This document shows positions 1 to 11,900 of a stretch of DNA of 64,000 bases, one piece after another; the stretch's first letter is position 1; each line of letters begins with the position of its first letter. Source of the stretch: Warburgia ugandensis. Lineage: Eukaryota; Streptophyta; Magnoliopsida; Canellales; Canellaceae. The notes below the pieces were generated by a model that saw only the letters and a list, made by a program, of their open reading frames with translations, was not told the origin of the DNA and made no database searches. The DNA lies in contig CP141136.1 in NCBI GenBank assembly GCA_035236585.1, positions 51,043,136-51,107,135 on the forward strand, written 5' to 3'. Made by a program: the position numbers and the translations under genes.

Positions 1-821
1 AAAAAGGCTTGTCCTTACTTCGATTGCTGTGTGGTAACGAGGACTACCACTGGTGTCACGGCACCCGTCGAAGCGTCATATGCCCCGTAGAGGCTATGAC
101 CGAGAGTCCCTAGGTACCCGCGAACCACACGGCGATGAGGTCGTAGGCATAGTGTGCCCTATGTTTTTGAGGATTTACTTGCATTGCGTATGGCATGACA
201 TGAGAATGGTCGACCATAGATCCATGAGTCGGATTTAGTTGAACATCTTATGTATATCATAGTATACTTTCATGATATCTATGTTACTTTCAACTTGGAT
301 TATGCGATTCTTTAAGTCGTCAGTATTCTATTTTGTCAATGGCTTTTAATATCAATATTGAACATGAGTGTCCAAACATGCACATGGTTTAAAGAACATA
401 TGGTTTAACACATAGCATGCATTGTAAAACTAGTAGTGATAGACTCCTACTGAGTATAGTGTATACTCACCCAATCCTTAATATTTTTCAGATACAAGTA
501 AACATTTAAGGACACAATACACTCGTGATAGATAACATCCAAGTTAAGTACAAGTAAGTAAACCCCTACCTTATCTTTTAGTGAATGTTACTTGATTGTA
601 GTTACTCTATGTAGCTGGGGCTGTGACTAACACTTTCTTGGGAAAAGAGTTGATTTAAAATTATACCATGGCTATATGATTTGAAAATGTGTTTTGACAC
701 TCGGGGTTTTATACGAAAGATTGTTTTCCAAAACAAAATATTTTCATGCATTTCATATTTCTAAAGCAAGAGAGCTCGCCCTTTTATGAAATTTACATCA
801 TATAAAACCTGGGTCGTCACA
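1..821 (+). repeat. 5' LTR (right part) of the chromovirus
   Basis: These bases align end to end with 6119-6938 and end in the same GTCGTCACA terminus. The left part, which would hold U3 and the TATA box, is outside the window. The short reading frame at 53-238 also occurs in the other LTR and is not a gene. Confidence 0.95.
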
Positions 822-823
822 GT

Positions 824-839
824 TGGTATCAAGGCTTGG
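824..839 (+). promoter_or_regulatory. Primer binding site of the chromovirus (tRNA-Met type)
   Basis: The stretch beginning TTGGTATCAAGGC follows the LTR end by two bases. Plant Ty3/gypsy elements commonly prime from initiator tRNA-Met with a TGGTATCAGAGC-type site. The LARD-like elements in this window use nearly the same site. Confidence 0.8.
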
Positions 840-967
840 TTTGATGTTACTCATAGCCCAATTATGAGGAGAATAACTTATAATCAAGTTTCATCCATGA
901 AAGATTAAGGGGTAATATGATAACAGATACTAAGGTCTTGTGAATTATTATAGCGATTCCTACAACA

Positions 968-3900
968 TATGGAGCAATACATGAGTAATCAACAAACCCA
1001 AACCCCTACCACACGAGATCCTTCCCCTGATAAAGCAATAGATAGGACTGAGGTTTAGTTAGAAAGGTTTCAGAAATTAGCTCCCTCATTCACAGGAGAA
1101 GATGAAGCATCTACAGCTGAAAAATGGTTAATTGATATTGAAAAGATATTTAAAGCCATGAACATAGCTATAGAAAGAAAGGTACCCATGGCCAAGTTTG
1201 TGTTTAAGGGAGCGGCTACCTTTTGGTGGGAAACAGCGGAAATGACTTATTTTGAACAGCAAGAAACAATAGGATGGGCAGAATTTAAAAAGGTCTTTAA
1301 TGACAAATAATATGCTAAACACATAAGAAAATAGAAGGAAAAGGAATTTATGGACTTAGAACAAGGAAACATGACTGTCCAACAGTATGAAAATAAATTC
1401 ATCAGCCAAAGCCGTAGAGATGGCCTCCCTATATGAAAAAGATTATCAAGGGAATCAGGCAACTAAGAACATCAACACCATGAGAAATAAAGAAAAGAGA
1501 CCATTTCAGTCATCTGGACCTAGGCCACCTTTCAAGAAGCCGTTTGAAAACCAAGGAAGAAGACCAGATTGGAAGACATGCCCTAAGTGTAACAGGAATC
1601 ATTTAGGCAAACCATGTCCTACTTTCAACATCACTTACTATAGTTGTGGAGAATTAGGACATTTTGCTAGGAATTGTCCTAAAAGGAAAGTTGAAGAGAG
1701 TAAAGGGGATCAGGTTCCAAAGAGCCAAGGACGTGTCTTTGCCCTCACTTCCAATCAAGCCCAAGCTCCAAATGCAGTAGTTGAAGGTATTCTTTCTATC
1801 TATGATACACCTGCTAAAGTTCTATTTGATACAGGCTCCACTCATTCTTTCATATCCCAGGAGTTTGCATCAACCTTGGACATTATACCACAGGACTTGG
1901 ACTTCACTCTAAAAGTCATGACTCCTGTAGGCCAAGCACTTCCCACCTATTCTTATCTCCAGGATGTCCCCGTTTTGGTCAAAGATCATTTGCTACATGC
2001 CAATCTCATTCACTTAGATATGAATGACTTCGACACCATCCTAGGTATGGACTGGCTAGCCCTTCATCAAGCCTTTGTTGATTGCCGCCAGAAATGTGTC
2101 ACTTTTACCCTACCTAATGGAGACACTTTCACCCTCCAAGGAAGAAAGGATTGTTATGGAGAGTGTGTTATTTCTGCCATGAAAGTAGTTAAGCACATTG
2201 CTCAGGGATGTCCCTTCTTCTTGGCCAAGATTGAATCTGTAGAGAGTCCCCAACCAAAGCTAGAGGATGTCGAGGTAGTCCAAGAATTTCCTGACATATT
2301 TCCAGAGGACTTACCAGGTCTACCCCCACCAAGAGAAATTGAGTTTACCATTGACCTTATACCCGGTACTTCCCCTATTTCCAAAGCTCCGTACCGAATG
2401 GCTCCTGCAGAACTAAAAGAATTGAAGACCCAGTTACAAGAACTACTTGACAAAGGGTTCATACGACCTAGTGTATCTCCGTGGGGAGCTCTAGTCCTTT
2501 TTGTTAAGAAAAAGGATGGCTCCATGAGATTATGCATAGACTATCGGATGCTAAATAGGGTCACCATTAAGAATAAGTACGCCCTTTCCCGAATTGAATA
2601 TCTTTTCAATCAACTTCAGTCAGCCAGAGTCTTCTCTAAGATTGATCTACAATCCAGCTACCATCAACTTCGAGTTAGAGAAGAAGATATCCCCAAGACA
2701 GCCTTCAGGACTCGATATGGCCATTATGAATTCAGAGTAATGTCCTTTGGTTTAACTAATGCTCCAGCCGTGTTTATGGATCTCATGAATAGGGTCTTCA
2801 AGGAGTACTTAGACAAATTCATCATAGTATTTGTGGATGATATCTTGATATATTCAGAAACTCCTGAAGACCATAAGGAACATCTAAGGATAACATTAAG
2901 CACCCTACGAGCACACAAGTTATATGCAAAATTCAGTAAGTGTGAGTTTTGGCTAGAAAAGGTTAATTTCTTAAGACACATTATTTCTCAAGATGGCATA
3001 GCAGTCGACCCCACTAAGGTTGAATCAGTACAGAAATGGGAAAGACCTAAGATAGTCACAAAAATAAGAAGCTTCTTAGGACTTGCCGGATATTACAGGA
3101 GATTCATCAAGGGTTTTTCACGAATTGCTTTACCTTTAACTAAGCTGACCAAGAAAGACTCAAGATTTGAATGGACTGATAAATGTGAGGAAAGCTTCCA
3201 GGAACTAAAGAGAAGGTTAACTACAGCACCTATCCTTACCTTACCTTCAGGAAGTGGCAGATTTGAGATATACAGCGATGCCTTGCAACAAGGACTAGGC
3301 TGCATACTTATGCAACATGGGAAGGTAATTGCTTATGCTTCTGGGCAACTCAAGAAGCATGAAGTCAATTACCCGACATTATCTATATGGGGAAAAGTTT
3401 GAAGTTTTCACAGATCATAAGAGTCTTAAATATATCTTTTCCCAACAAGACCTAAACATGCGACAAAGAAGATGGATGGAATACTTAAAAGACTATGACT
3501 TCTCCATTCACTATCACCCTGGAAAAGCTAATGTGGTAGCTGATGCATTAAGTAGAAAAACCCAAGGGATGTGTACAAGTTTATTTACTAAGAAATGGAA
3601 GCTATTACAAGAAGTAATAACGTGGAAACCAGACATAAGTGAGAGCAAGATCATTATGGTAGGTGTAACGATAAAGTCAGCTGTTAATGAAAAGGTTAAG
3701 GAAGCACAACAAGGGGATCCAGAAATACAAGCTTTAATAGGAAAACCAGGGTTTACTAAAAGGGAAGATGGTAGTGTTTACATGCAAGGAAGAATAGTGG
3801 TACCAATTAATGAAGAAGTAAGACAAGAAATCTTAAAAGAGGCTCATCGGTCTAAGTACACTATACACCCAGGAGGAACTAAGATGTATCAAGACTTAAA

Positions 3901-5030
3901 GAGACAATATTGGTGGGATGGTATGAAAAGAGACATAGGGGAATTTGTGGCAAAGTGTCTAACATGTCAACAAGTAAAGGCCGAACATCAAAGACCTGCG
4001 GGATTGTTACAATCCCTTGAGTTACCCGAATGGAAATGGGATCATATTACCATGGACTTCATCATAGGGTTACCCAAGACCTCTAAGGGTCATGACATGA
4101 TCTGGGTAATTGTTGATAGATTGACTAAGACAGCTCATTTCCTTCCTATACGCCATACCCAATCCACTAATAGCCTATCTCAGCTATACATCAAAGAGAT
4201 AGTGAGTTTACATGGCATACCCCTTAGTATCACTTCAGATAGGGATAGCCGCTTCACTTCATAACTTTGGAAGTCCGTCCAAAAATCATTGGGATCTTCC
4301 TTAAACTTTAGCACAGTCTTCCATCCATAGACCGATGGACAGTCAGAGTGCACGATCCAAATAGTCAAAGACATGCTGCAAGCATGTGCCCACGATTGGA
4401 AGCAGAGTTGGGATGAAAACTTGTCGCTAGTGGAGTTCGCGTACAACAATAGCTTCCAGTCAAGCATTGGCATGACTCCGTACGAGGTGCTCTATGGGAG
4501 ACCCTGTCGATCACCCACCAGTTGGAGTGAAGTTGGAGAGTCCAAGGTGCTACAGTCCAAACTAGTGGAGCAATGCGCCGAGAAGGTCAAACTCATAAAG
4601 AAACGCCTCCTCGCAGCTCAAAACCGGCAAAAGAGCTATGCTGATCAAAGGTGGAGACCATTAGAATTCAACATAGGAGAGCACGTTTTCCTGAAGATAT
4701 CTCCCACTAAAGGAGTTATGTGATTTGGTATCAAAGGCAAGCTTAGTTCGTGTTACATAGGACCTTTTAAAATCCTGGAGAAAGTGGGAAAAGTGGCCTA
4801 CAGGATCGCACTACCCCCTCAGCTATCTGAAATGCATAATGTATTCCATAGAGTTGACGGAGGATCTCAAGCTGGAAACGAGACCAATTGAGATTCTGGA
4901 TCGTAAGAATAAGAAGCTACGGAACAAAGACATACACTTAGTCAAAGTTTTGTGGAGAAATGCGCACATGGAAGAAGAGACTTGGGAACTGGAGTCAGAA
5001 ATGCGAGAAAAGTACCTCGAGATCTTTTGA
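968..5030 (+). pseudogene. Chromovirus gag-pol region (gag, PR, RT, RH, IN, chromodomain), broken
   Basis: This region once encoded the polyprotein of the element. In order it shows a gag part with a zinc-knuckle area near 1580-1680, a protease with DTGSTHSF near 1828, a reverse transcriptase with FVDDILIYS near 2830, an RNase H followed by the usual [15 protein letters not shown] stretch near 3510-3560, an integrase with an HHCC zinc region near 3840-3975 and the core [17 protein letters not shown] near 4030-4090, and a chromodomain (ILDRKNKKLRNK ... VLWRN) near 4880-5030. The chromodomain type is that of Tekay/Del chromoviruses, a family whose chromodomain is thought to steer integration to heterochromatin. 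The region is no longer one open frame; about four or more breaks are apparent. It is a fossil and no product is expected. Confidence 0.93.
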
Positions 5031-5070
5031 CTGTATATATATTGTAGAATTTTGAGGACGAAATTCCCCT

Positions 5071-5083
5071 AAGGGGGTAAGAA
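5071..5083 (+). other. Polypurine tract of the chromovirus
   Basis: AAGGGGGTAAGAA lies directly before the 3' LTR and after the GGACGAAATT stretch that often follows pol in this family. It would prime plus-strand DNA synthesis. Confidence 0.85.
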
Positions 5084-6938
5084 TGTAATGACTCCATTTT
5101 TGTAACCTTGAAATCCCAAGTTGGTAATAAAAAGTTCACTTTTTGAGATAAGGGTATTTTGGTCATTTCACTATTCACCCTGACTAGACCCAAAAATTTG
5201 GTCCTTAGAATGGTACCCTTAGGTGCGTCTCAGAAAAAGGAATTCAACAAGACCAGAATCACCCAAAATGGAGTTAAAATGAGCAAGTTATGACCCTTTC
5301 AAGTTCAAGGGCAAAATGGTAATTAAATTAAAAAATGAATTCGCCTGAGAAAACAGGGACCTATTTTGATACGAGCACCCCCTTCTTCCCAAACGTATTG
5401 TATCACCGACATTCTAGAATGTCTGTGTACAAGGGGAAAACCACCGCCATTCTAGAGGTTTCCCCACTGCCATTCCATGGCATTGGAAACCCCCTCCAGA
5501 ACCCTCTTTAAGCTCTATAAATAGAGCTCTTGAATGCCTCCAATGGCAGCCCAAAACTTCGAGAAAAACCAATTTGGAGTGGAGAAAACATGAGAAATAC
5601 CCATCCACAAACCAGGTACGCCTTCAACAACTCCAAACTCATCTCCCCCTCAGTCTTAGGTTGAATATCCCTAAGTTTTTGCATGAGAAACCATGCAAAA
5701 CGGGGCTCTAGGGAGCCACAATAGACCCTGGGCAGGTGCTTGGGGCATTCTAGTTCGACAGGGTGGAACTAGGGCATCCCGAGGATGCCCAGGTCACCAT
5801 AGAACCAAAACGCGCCGAATGCGTTAAAGACAAACCAACGAGCATGTCCGTGGACGCGCCTACAAACGAGAAAAGGGGCGAAAAGGCCGGTGCATCGACA
5901 AACGTACCCTGTGCCGCATGTGGGACTACTATGATGACGCCGTGTGAGGTACCCAAAGAGGACATTGAAAATGATTGCATAAATTGCATGATTTGCGATG
6001 ATTGAGTTTTGGCTTTATCTTTAGATGCTTTTGGGCTAGTAAGCTCGTGGGCGCTATGCCGAGAGGTTCGCGGTGGCCTCCCAACCTCTACCACTATAGG
6101 TAGAAAGGGTACCATGCCAAAAAGGCTTGTCCTTACTTCGATTGTTGTGTGGTAACGAGGACTACCACTGGAGTCACGACACCCGTTGAAGCATCATATG
6201 CCCCATGGAGGCTATGACCGAGAGTCCCTAGGTACCCAGGGACCACACGGCTATGAGGTCATGGGCATAGTGTGCCCTATGTTTTTGAGGATTTACTTGC
6301 ATTGCATATGGCATGACATGAGTATGGTCGACCATAGATCCATGAGTAGGATTCAGTTGAGCATCTTATGCATATCATAGTATACTTTCATGATATCTAT
6401 GTAACTTTCGACTTGGATTATGCGATTCTTTAAGTCGTTAGTATTCTATTTTGACAATGGCTTTTAACATCGATATTGAACATGAGTGTCCAAACATGCA
6501 CATGGTTTAAAGAACATATGGTTTAAAACATAGCATGCATTGTAAAACTAGTAGTGATAGACTCCTACTGAGTATAGTGTATACTCACCCAATCCTTAAT
6601 TTTTTTCAGATACAAGTAAACATTTAAGGACAGGATACACCCTGACAAATAACATCCAAGTTAAGTACAAGTAAGTAAACTCCTACCTCATCTTTTAGTG
6701 AATGTTACTTGATTGTAGTTACTCTCAGTAGCTGGGGCTGTGACTAACACTTTCTTGGGAAAAGAGTTGATTTAAAACTATGTCATGGCTATATGATTTC
6801 AAAATGTGTTTTGACACTTGAGGTTTTATATGAAAGATTGTTTTCCAAAACAAAAGATTTTCATGCATTTCATATTTCTAAAGCAAGAGAGCTTGCCCTT
6901 TTATGAAATTTGCATCATATAAAACCCAGGTCGTCACA
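5084..6938 (+). repeat. 3' LTR of the chromovirus (1,855 bp)
   Basis: It starts TGTAATGACTCC after the polypurine tract and ends GTCGTCACA, with TG and CA termini. The right part matches 1-821. A TATA box lies at 5516-5523. Related LTRs of the same family occur as a solo copy at 60486-63095 on the other strand and as an embedded piece at about 32295-33505. Confidence 0.95.
5511..5528 (+). promoter_or_regulatory. Palindromic TATA box in the chromovirus LTR
   Basis: AGCTCTATAAATAGAGCT is an 18-base perfect palindrome apart from its central AA, with TATAAATA in the middle. The same palindrome occurs at 62656-62673 in the solo LTR. Position within the LTR fits the U3/R core promoter. Confidence 0.75.
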
Positions 6939-7710
6939 TGTGCACACCCCTTGGAGGGTGTGCACCTCACTTGTAAATTTATTATTCAATCAATTACATC
7001 ATTGTTTCAAATCTAATAGTGCAAAGTTGATGACCTACTTGCTTTAAATTTTATGTTTCTTAGCCGTTTAAATTAGTTCTTTTTATTCATGCATCATTAT
7101 TCTCTTAGTTTTGCATCTAGGAAACACACTATTGTTCCATGTGCATGCCAATCTATCATGCACATGGTCTTAAAAAAGGGCGGTTCTGTAGATAGTTGTT
7201 TGTTTTAATTAGAATTCCATGCTTTACTTAAGTTAGTTTCATACATGCCATGATAGTTTAGTTTATACCTTAGTTCATGATCCCTTTCCATGCTTCATAC
7301 ATGCATTCTTCCCTTCATTATTTTCAAGCATAAATTTCATGCTTCTATGAACACCATGTGTTGCATAACTTAGTTGATTTGTTTATTTTATGTTAGGATT
7401 AGTTCTTCATGATTTAGTTATAGTTACGTGCTAAGATAGTTCTCAATTGTTTTCAATTTTAGTTTTAGAAAGTTTTTAGTTTAAGAAAGTTTTATTTTTA
7501 GAAGGTGTGTTTTAGGAATGTTGTTAATTTTATCATGTTTTAGTTTACCATAATTTCCATCTTCATATGCTAATTTCCATTCTTTGTTTAGGAAAAATCT
7601 CTCAAATTTGGCTAGGTTAGATAGTTTAAAGTAGGACCACTAATCACACATACATTCGATTCACTATAAGCTATTTGTGCTCTTGCAATTTTAACTTTAG
7701 AATCACAGCA
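6939..7710 (+). repeat. 5' LTR remnant of Athila copy B
   Basis: This part matches the last third of the copy C LTR (about 36200-37082), including the series of short AGGAAAGTTT-like repeats and the GGTTAGATAGTTTAAAG stretch. It ends directly before the primer site. No gene is seen in it. Confidence 0.8.
6941..6964. repeat. Short hairpin at the chromovirus junction
   Basis: TGCACACCC and GGGTGTGCA form perfect 9-bp arms around a 6-base loop, starting three bases after the LTR end. It belongs to the Athila LTR that the chromovirus entered, or was formed at the junction; the window does not allow a choice. Confidence 0.6.
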
Positions 7711-7717
7711 AGTTTCC

Positions 7718-7736
7718 AACACCATTGCGAGGGAGT
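7718..7736 (+). promoter_or_regulatory. Primer binding site of Athila copy B (tRNA-Asp type), decayed
   Basis: The stretch CAACACCATTGCGAGGGAG resembles the primer site complementary to tRNA-Asp that Athila elements use, altered mostly by transitions of the kind caused by cytosine methylation. Position right after the LTR supports it. Confidence 0.7.
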
Positions 7737-8048
7737 TGCAATGTTTTGTGTAGTGGACTATACCATATATTTGTTTCCTCTAGTCTAGGTTTGGGGTGCA
7801 TTAGTTTATGATTTGTTATTATTTTTGCATTTATTTTCTATTTTCCTCATATTGACTGACTTCTTTGATTTTTGTACAAGGCATATTGGCCAAAGAGCAT
7901 TAGCTATCTTGTGGGCCATAGCTTCATCAACATAGACTAGGTTTTTATTGATTTTCTAGATTATGATTTGAGTGAAATTGTAGTGAGGCCCATTGTAACT
8001 TTAGTTTTAATTTTATTTAATTTTTAAATGGGTTGTAATAATACAGGG

Positions 8049-8077
8049 CAAGTGTGGGGTATGTTGGTCCACACTTG
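8049..8077 (+). other. Conserved stem-loop in the Athila leader (copy B)
   Basis: CAAGTGTGG and CCACACTTG form a perfect 9-bp stem with an 11-base loop. The leader of copy C has the same stem and loop length at 37422-37450 although the surroundings have diverged. The leader of such elements carries packaging and dimerisation signals; a role here is inference. Confidence 0.65.
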
Positions 8078-8975
8078 ATCATCATCGAATGAGTCACTAT
8101 GAGAATCCTCACTCAAATTTAAATTTTGAGAATAAGTGAATTTAGTGTAATTTTACATTTGTGATGGTAGTATAATTCATATAGATTAGGGCCATGCATT
8201 TTATAACTACTATGATTTTTAAGTTAAAACTCATAAGCACATGACTCAGTTGTGGTATTCTCATGTAAGGAGGTCAATCCCATAAGGAATCAAATGATTA
8301 TGATACTAATGGTCCTTACTTTAAACTATCTAACCAAGCAAAAATTAAGGAGATCTTTTAACCTAATCTAATGATAGAAATTAACACATGAAAATGGAAA
8401 TTATGCAAAAACTAGAAACATGCTTGTAAATACGGGACGATCCCATAGGGACTCACTTTAAAAGGAGCTTTACATAAAATTCAATTAAAAAAATAAAAAT
8501 AACAAAAATAAACTAATAATAAAAGAAAATTTCAGATTTATTTAACTGCTGCAATGTACATAATTTCTAATTCTGAAAAAAAAAGAAAAATAAATTGAAA
8601 CTAATTAAGCAATCTTGGATAACACTGTCCCTGGATAGGCATAATAAGGATAAGAAAAAAAACTAGAATAGTTAGGGACACAGATGTAAATAGCATTGAA
8701 GACACAGATGGTATTAAAATGAAGACACAGATGGAATTAATGAGATCTTCCAAGGGTAGAATTGGAATTTTTCCTAATTTTTGGTTTTTAACGAAAACTA
8801 GAGGAAAACCCAATGAGGAGAAAACTTGAGAGGGAGATGGGGAAGAAGAAGAAGGAGGAGGGAGGAAGGAGAAGAGAGGAGGGGAAAACAGAGTAGTCCG
8901 ACTGGTCGACGACGACGCCTAAGCTGGATGGAGGGGGGGAAGAATGTCGGAGGAGATGCCTGGGCCATCTAGAGC

Positions 8976-11900
8976 TGTGACACCCTGGGTTTTCAAAAAT
9001 CTTTTTCCAATACATATATTAATGGTAAAAAGTTTATTATTATAAAGTAGGTGGGATCCCTGAAATGAAACTCAAATAATTAAAAAAATTTATGCGGTGT
9101 CAAGGAAAATACCCAATAAGAAAAGCCCTGAGGGTCATCTACACCCCAAAACCACAAGGCTAAACCAAAAGTGCTTTTTAACACTCTAAGTATGCTCAAT
9201 TACAAAACCATAAGAAATTCTGCAACTGCAATGAGACGAAGATAATAATAAAAATTCCAAAGCTCCAGGGTCCATCCAAGATCACCACATCATCCACGTG
9301 TGAGTGTATGCACACTATACAGTAGTATGAGTCTAATCTATCAAAATATACAATGTCTAGATAGAGTACCAAAAGTCTGATACCAGTCTAAAAATGTACA
9401 CTACTGTCTTCAACGACAAGAAGTATGGGATCCTCAGGTCTGCGTCCAAATCCACGCTAGTCCACCTTCTTCCCTTTCTGGTTGTCATGCTCCAACTCTG
9501 AGGCATTGCAAAACAAGGCAATGCCTCAGCAAGCTAGGCTTGTGTAGGTGATTAACATTCAATATAAAGTGATAAGAAATAACATGGTACAAAAACCGCA
9601 TATTCATACGATGCAGAGTACACTAATTCCATGATATAAATATGGCAACATAAGTCATATTGTCAGGACATGATAAATCCGAAAAGATATGCAGATACAA
9701 GTAAGCCATAACCATGTGAGTCAATATCCAAAGAATGACCTGAATGCATACCAAAAGCATCGAAACATCATACATAATCAAGCCCTATAAGTGTCTCAGG
9801 CACACTCACAACAACATGGGTCAACTCTCAATATCATCTGCTTTCACCCTTTCACCCACAATGGGCACTCAGGCACTCACGAAAAAGTGCGTTCTAGTTC
9901 CACTTTCACCTTTCACCCACACGGGTACATAAGCAGTCAACACTCACAGAGCGACGTGTTTCACACCCGCTTTCACCCTTTCACCCACAAGGGGCACTTA
10001 TGCACTCACAGGGGGGAGGGGAATGCACCCTTTCCCAAGCTCCATAGTCTCAATCGTTAAGGCATAGAGACTCCCACGTGTCAACCATCTCAAGAGTGAG
10101 ACAATGTAATTGAAATATGACAAAAACAATGCATAAGACATATGCAAGGATAGTAGTAAACATCTCGGTAATACATGCTGAAATGGTCCCACACAACATG
10201 ATAGGGCATACAACCTATACCTTAAAGTTTCAATCACTAAATCATGATTGAAAAATCATGGGAAATTGTGAATAAAATCACCTACCTTGATAATGATGCA
10301 CTCCAATCAAGCGCTTAGGCGATATCAAGTCATACGCCCTGATGTACCTGTCACACCATAAGTCATTATTGATTGTTAAACCTCTCATTTTCATCATGAC
10401 TCTTAAAATTTTCCATCATGTTTAGTGATTCACACATATCTTTATGATCACGTGTCAATCTGATGATCAAATCAGTCTTGATCAGCACATCCTAAGCTAG
10501 TTGCCTAATTTGATCGTCATGATCATTTTTCTTAGCAATTCCATGAGATCTGCCCTTCAAATCTCTTACATCATCTCATGTTTGATGTGTACAACCAAAG
10601 TGTAAGGCCTGATCGTCCATTGATCGGCTTGATCTGAATCATCTAATAGCATTTAGTAGTTTGGCTATTAAAAAGTTTCTCTAAACTAGTTTTTTATCTT
10701 AAATCTAGGTCCACCTTGTTGAGACGATCACAACGCCTCTTTCGGATCGTGATTTGAACCTCTATAGCTCCCACAATCACGTTTTTTATGAACACACGGT
10801 AAAAAAAAAAACTTCAAAATTGAGAAAAAGGCCCCACTGTAAGTGCGGTGTGTGTGCCACGCCCGTGCCATTCACGCATGCTTGCATGTTGCCCCACGTG
10901 GCGCACTCATGTTGTAACCTCCATCCTTTGTGCGGCACACACATGTTGCGTCGCGTGGTGCACGCGTGTCGTACCATGCGTCCCGCGCATGGCTCGTGCA
11001 TGTCACCCCGCGTGGTTGGCATGGGTGCTTTCCCCTGTCCCCTGCATGGCGTGCACATTTTGTGCCACATGATGCATGCATGGCGCACCACAAGTCCTCC
11101 CGCGTGGCGCACACATGGCCCGTCCCATGTCCCCTGCATGGCATGTGCCTGCAACGCCATGTGGCACGCACGTTGCACCACGTGTCGCGCCTGGCTGTGA
11201 CGCATGTCAACGCAGGGGCTGCGTGTCATGTGCGTCTCGTTCATGTCACGCATGTGCTTCCCACCGGGTGCACTTGCCGTCCTGTTGTGGGTCGCCATTG
11301 CCGAGGACGGTGACTGGACTAGTTCACCGTCGCAGGAGACGACCACCGGAATCCAGTTGCTGGCGACCACAAATGTTCCAATTTTTACAATTTTTACACT
11401 TATTTGTCCAATATTTCACGTACATTCCATTTCCACCCTCCATTTTCACAAATTCATTCATTATCTATCATTTTTTTCACGATTTTTGTTACATTTCTAA
11501 AAACCCTCACCTACTATTTTTGGGGGTTTCGGCATCTCTAGTCGTCCGATCACCTTGATATTTTAGGGGCATTTTCCTTGTATTGTTACGTTCAAGATGA
11601 ATGGTCCAGATCCTCATCTACACTGTTATATCAAATTTTTTTTAAGGCAATAGTAATGCTTAAACTCACCTAAAAGCGGCAGTCCGCACCATTTTCTAGC
11701 ACTAAACAAGGAATATGAATAGGGAAAATGAAAAGGGACAGCTTACCTTAGGTGGTTCGTCATCAATGCCCTCAGGGTTCTGGCTTCTAGTCGCGGGTCG
11801 TCGCCAGGAACATGCCTTCCGATGGCCGGTCACAGGGGGGGTGAAAACGAGAGAAGGGGGGAGGGAAGTGCATTTAAGGCACTCCCCCCCTCTTAAATAC

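Larger units (their letters stand above)
1..6938 (+). mobile_element. Tekay/Del-like Ty3/gypsy chromovirus, nearly complete fossil
   Basis: The element has a right part of a 5' LTR, a methionine-tRNA-type primer site, a gag-protease-RT-RNase H-integrase-chromodomain region, a polypurine tract and a full 3' LTR. The first base of the window has an exact counterpart at 6119, so about 1 kb of 5' LTR lies outside the window. Gene order with integrase after RNase H marks Ty3/gypsy, and the C-terminal chromodomain marks a chromovirus. The two LTRs differ at roughly 5-7% of sites by eye over the shared 820 bases, which suggests an insertion a few million years old at usual grass-like rates. It is broken in several places. 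It lies inside the 5' LTR of the Athila copy that continues at 6939; the left target duplication is out of view. Confidence 0.93.

Noticed and set aside
53-238. A 61-codon frame at the left edge
   Set aside because: It is LTR sequence; the copy at 6186-6380 differs in frame length and carries many replacements without any sign of selection.
5763-6115. Open frames of 80 and 121 codons on opposite strands of the chromovirus 3' LTR
   Set aside because: They lie within the LTR and have no domain; their place is explained by the element.
10754-11558. Several overlapping open frames of 100-194 codons on both strands
   Set aside because: They all lie in the GC-rich block of a solo LTR, overlap in several frames, and give Cys/His/Arg-rich products with no domain. 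Base composition explains them.
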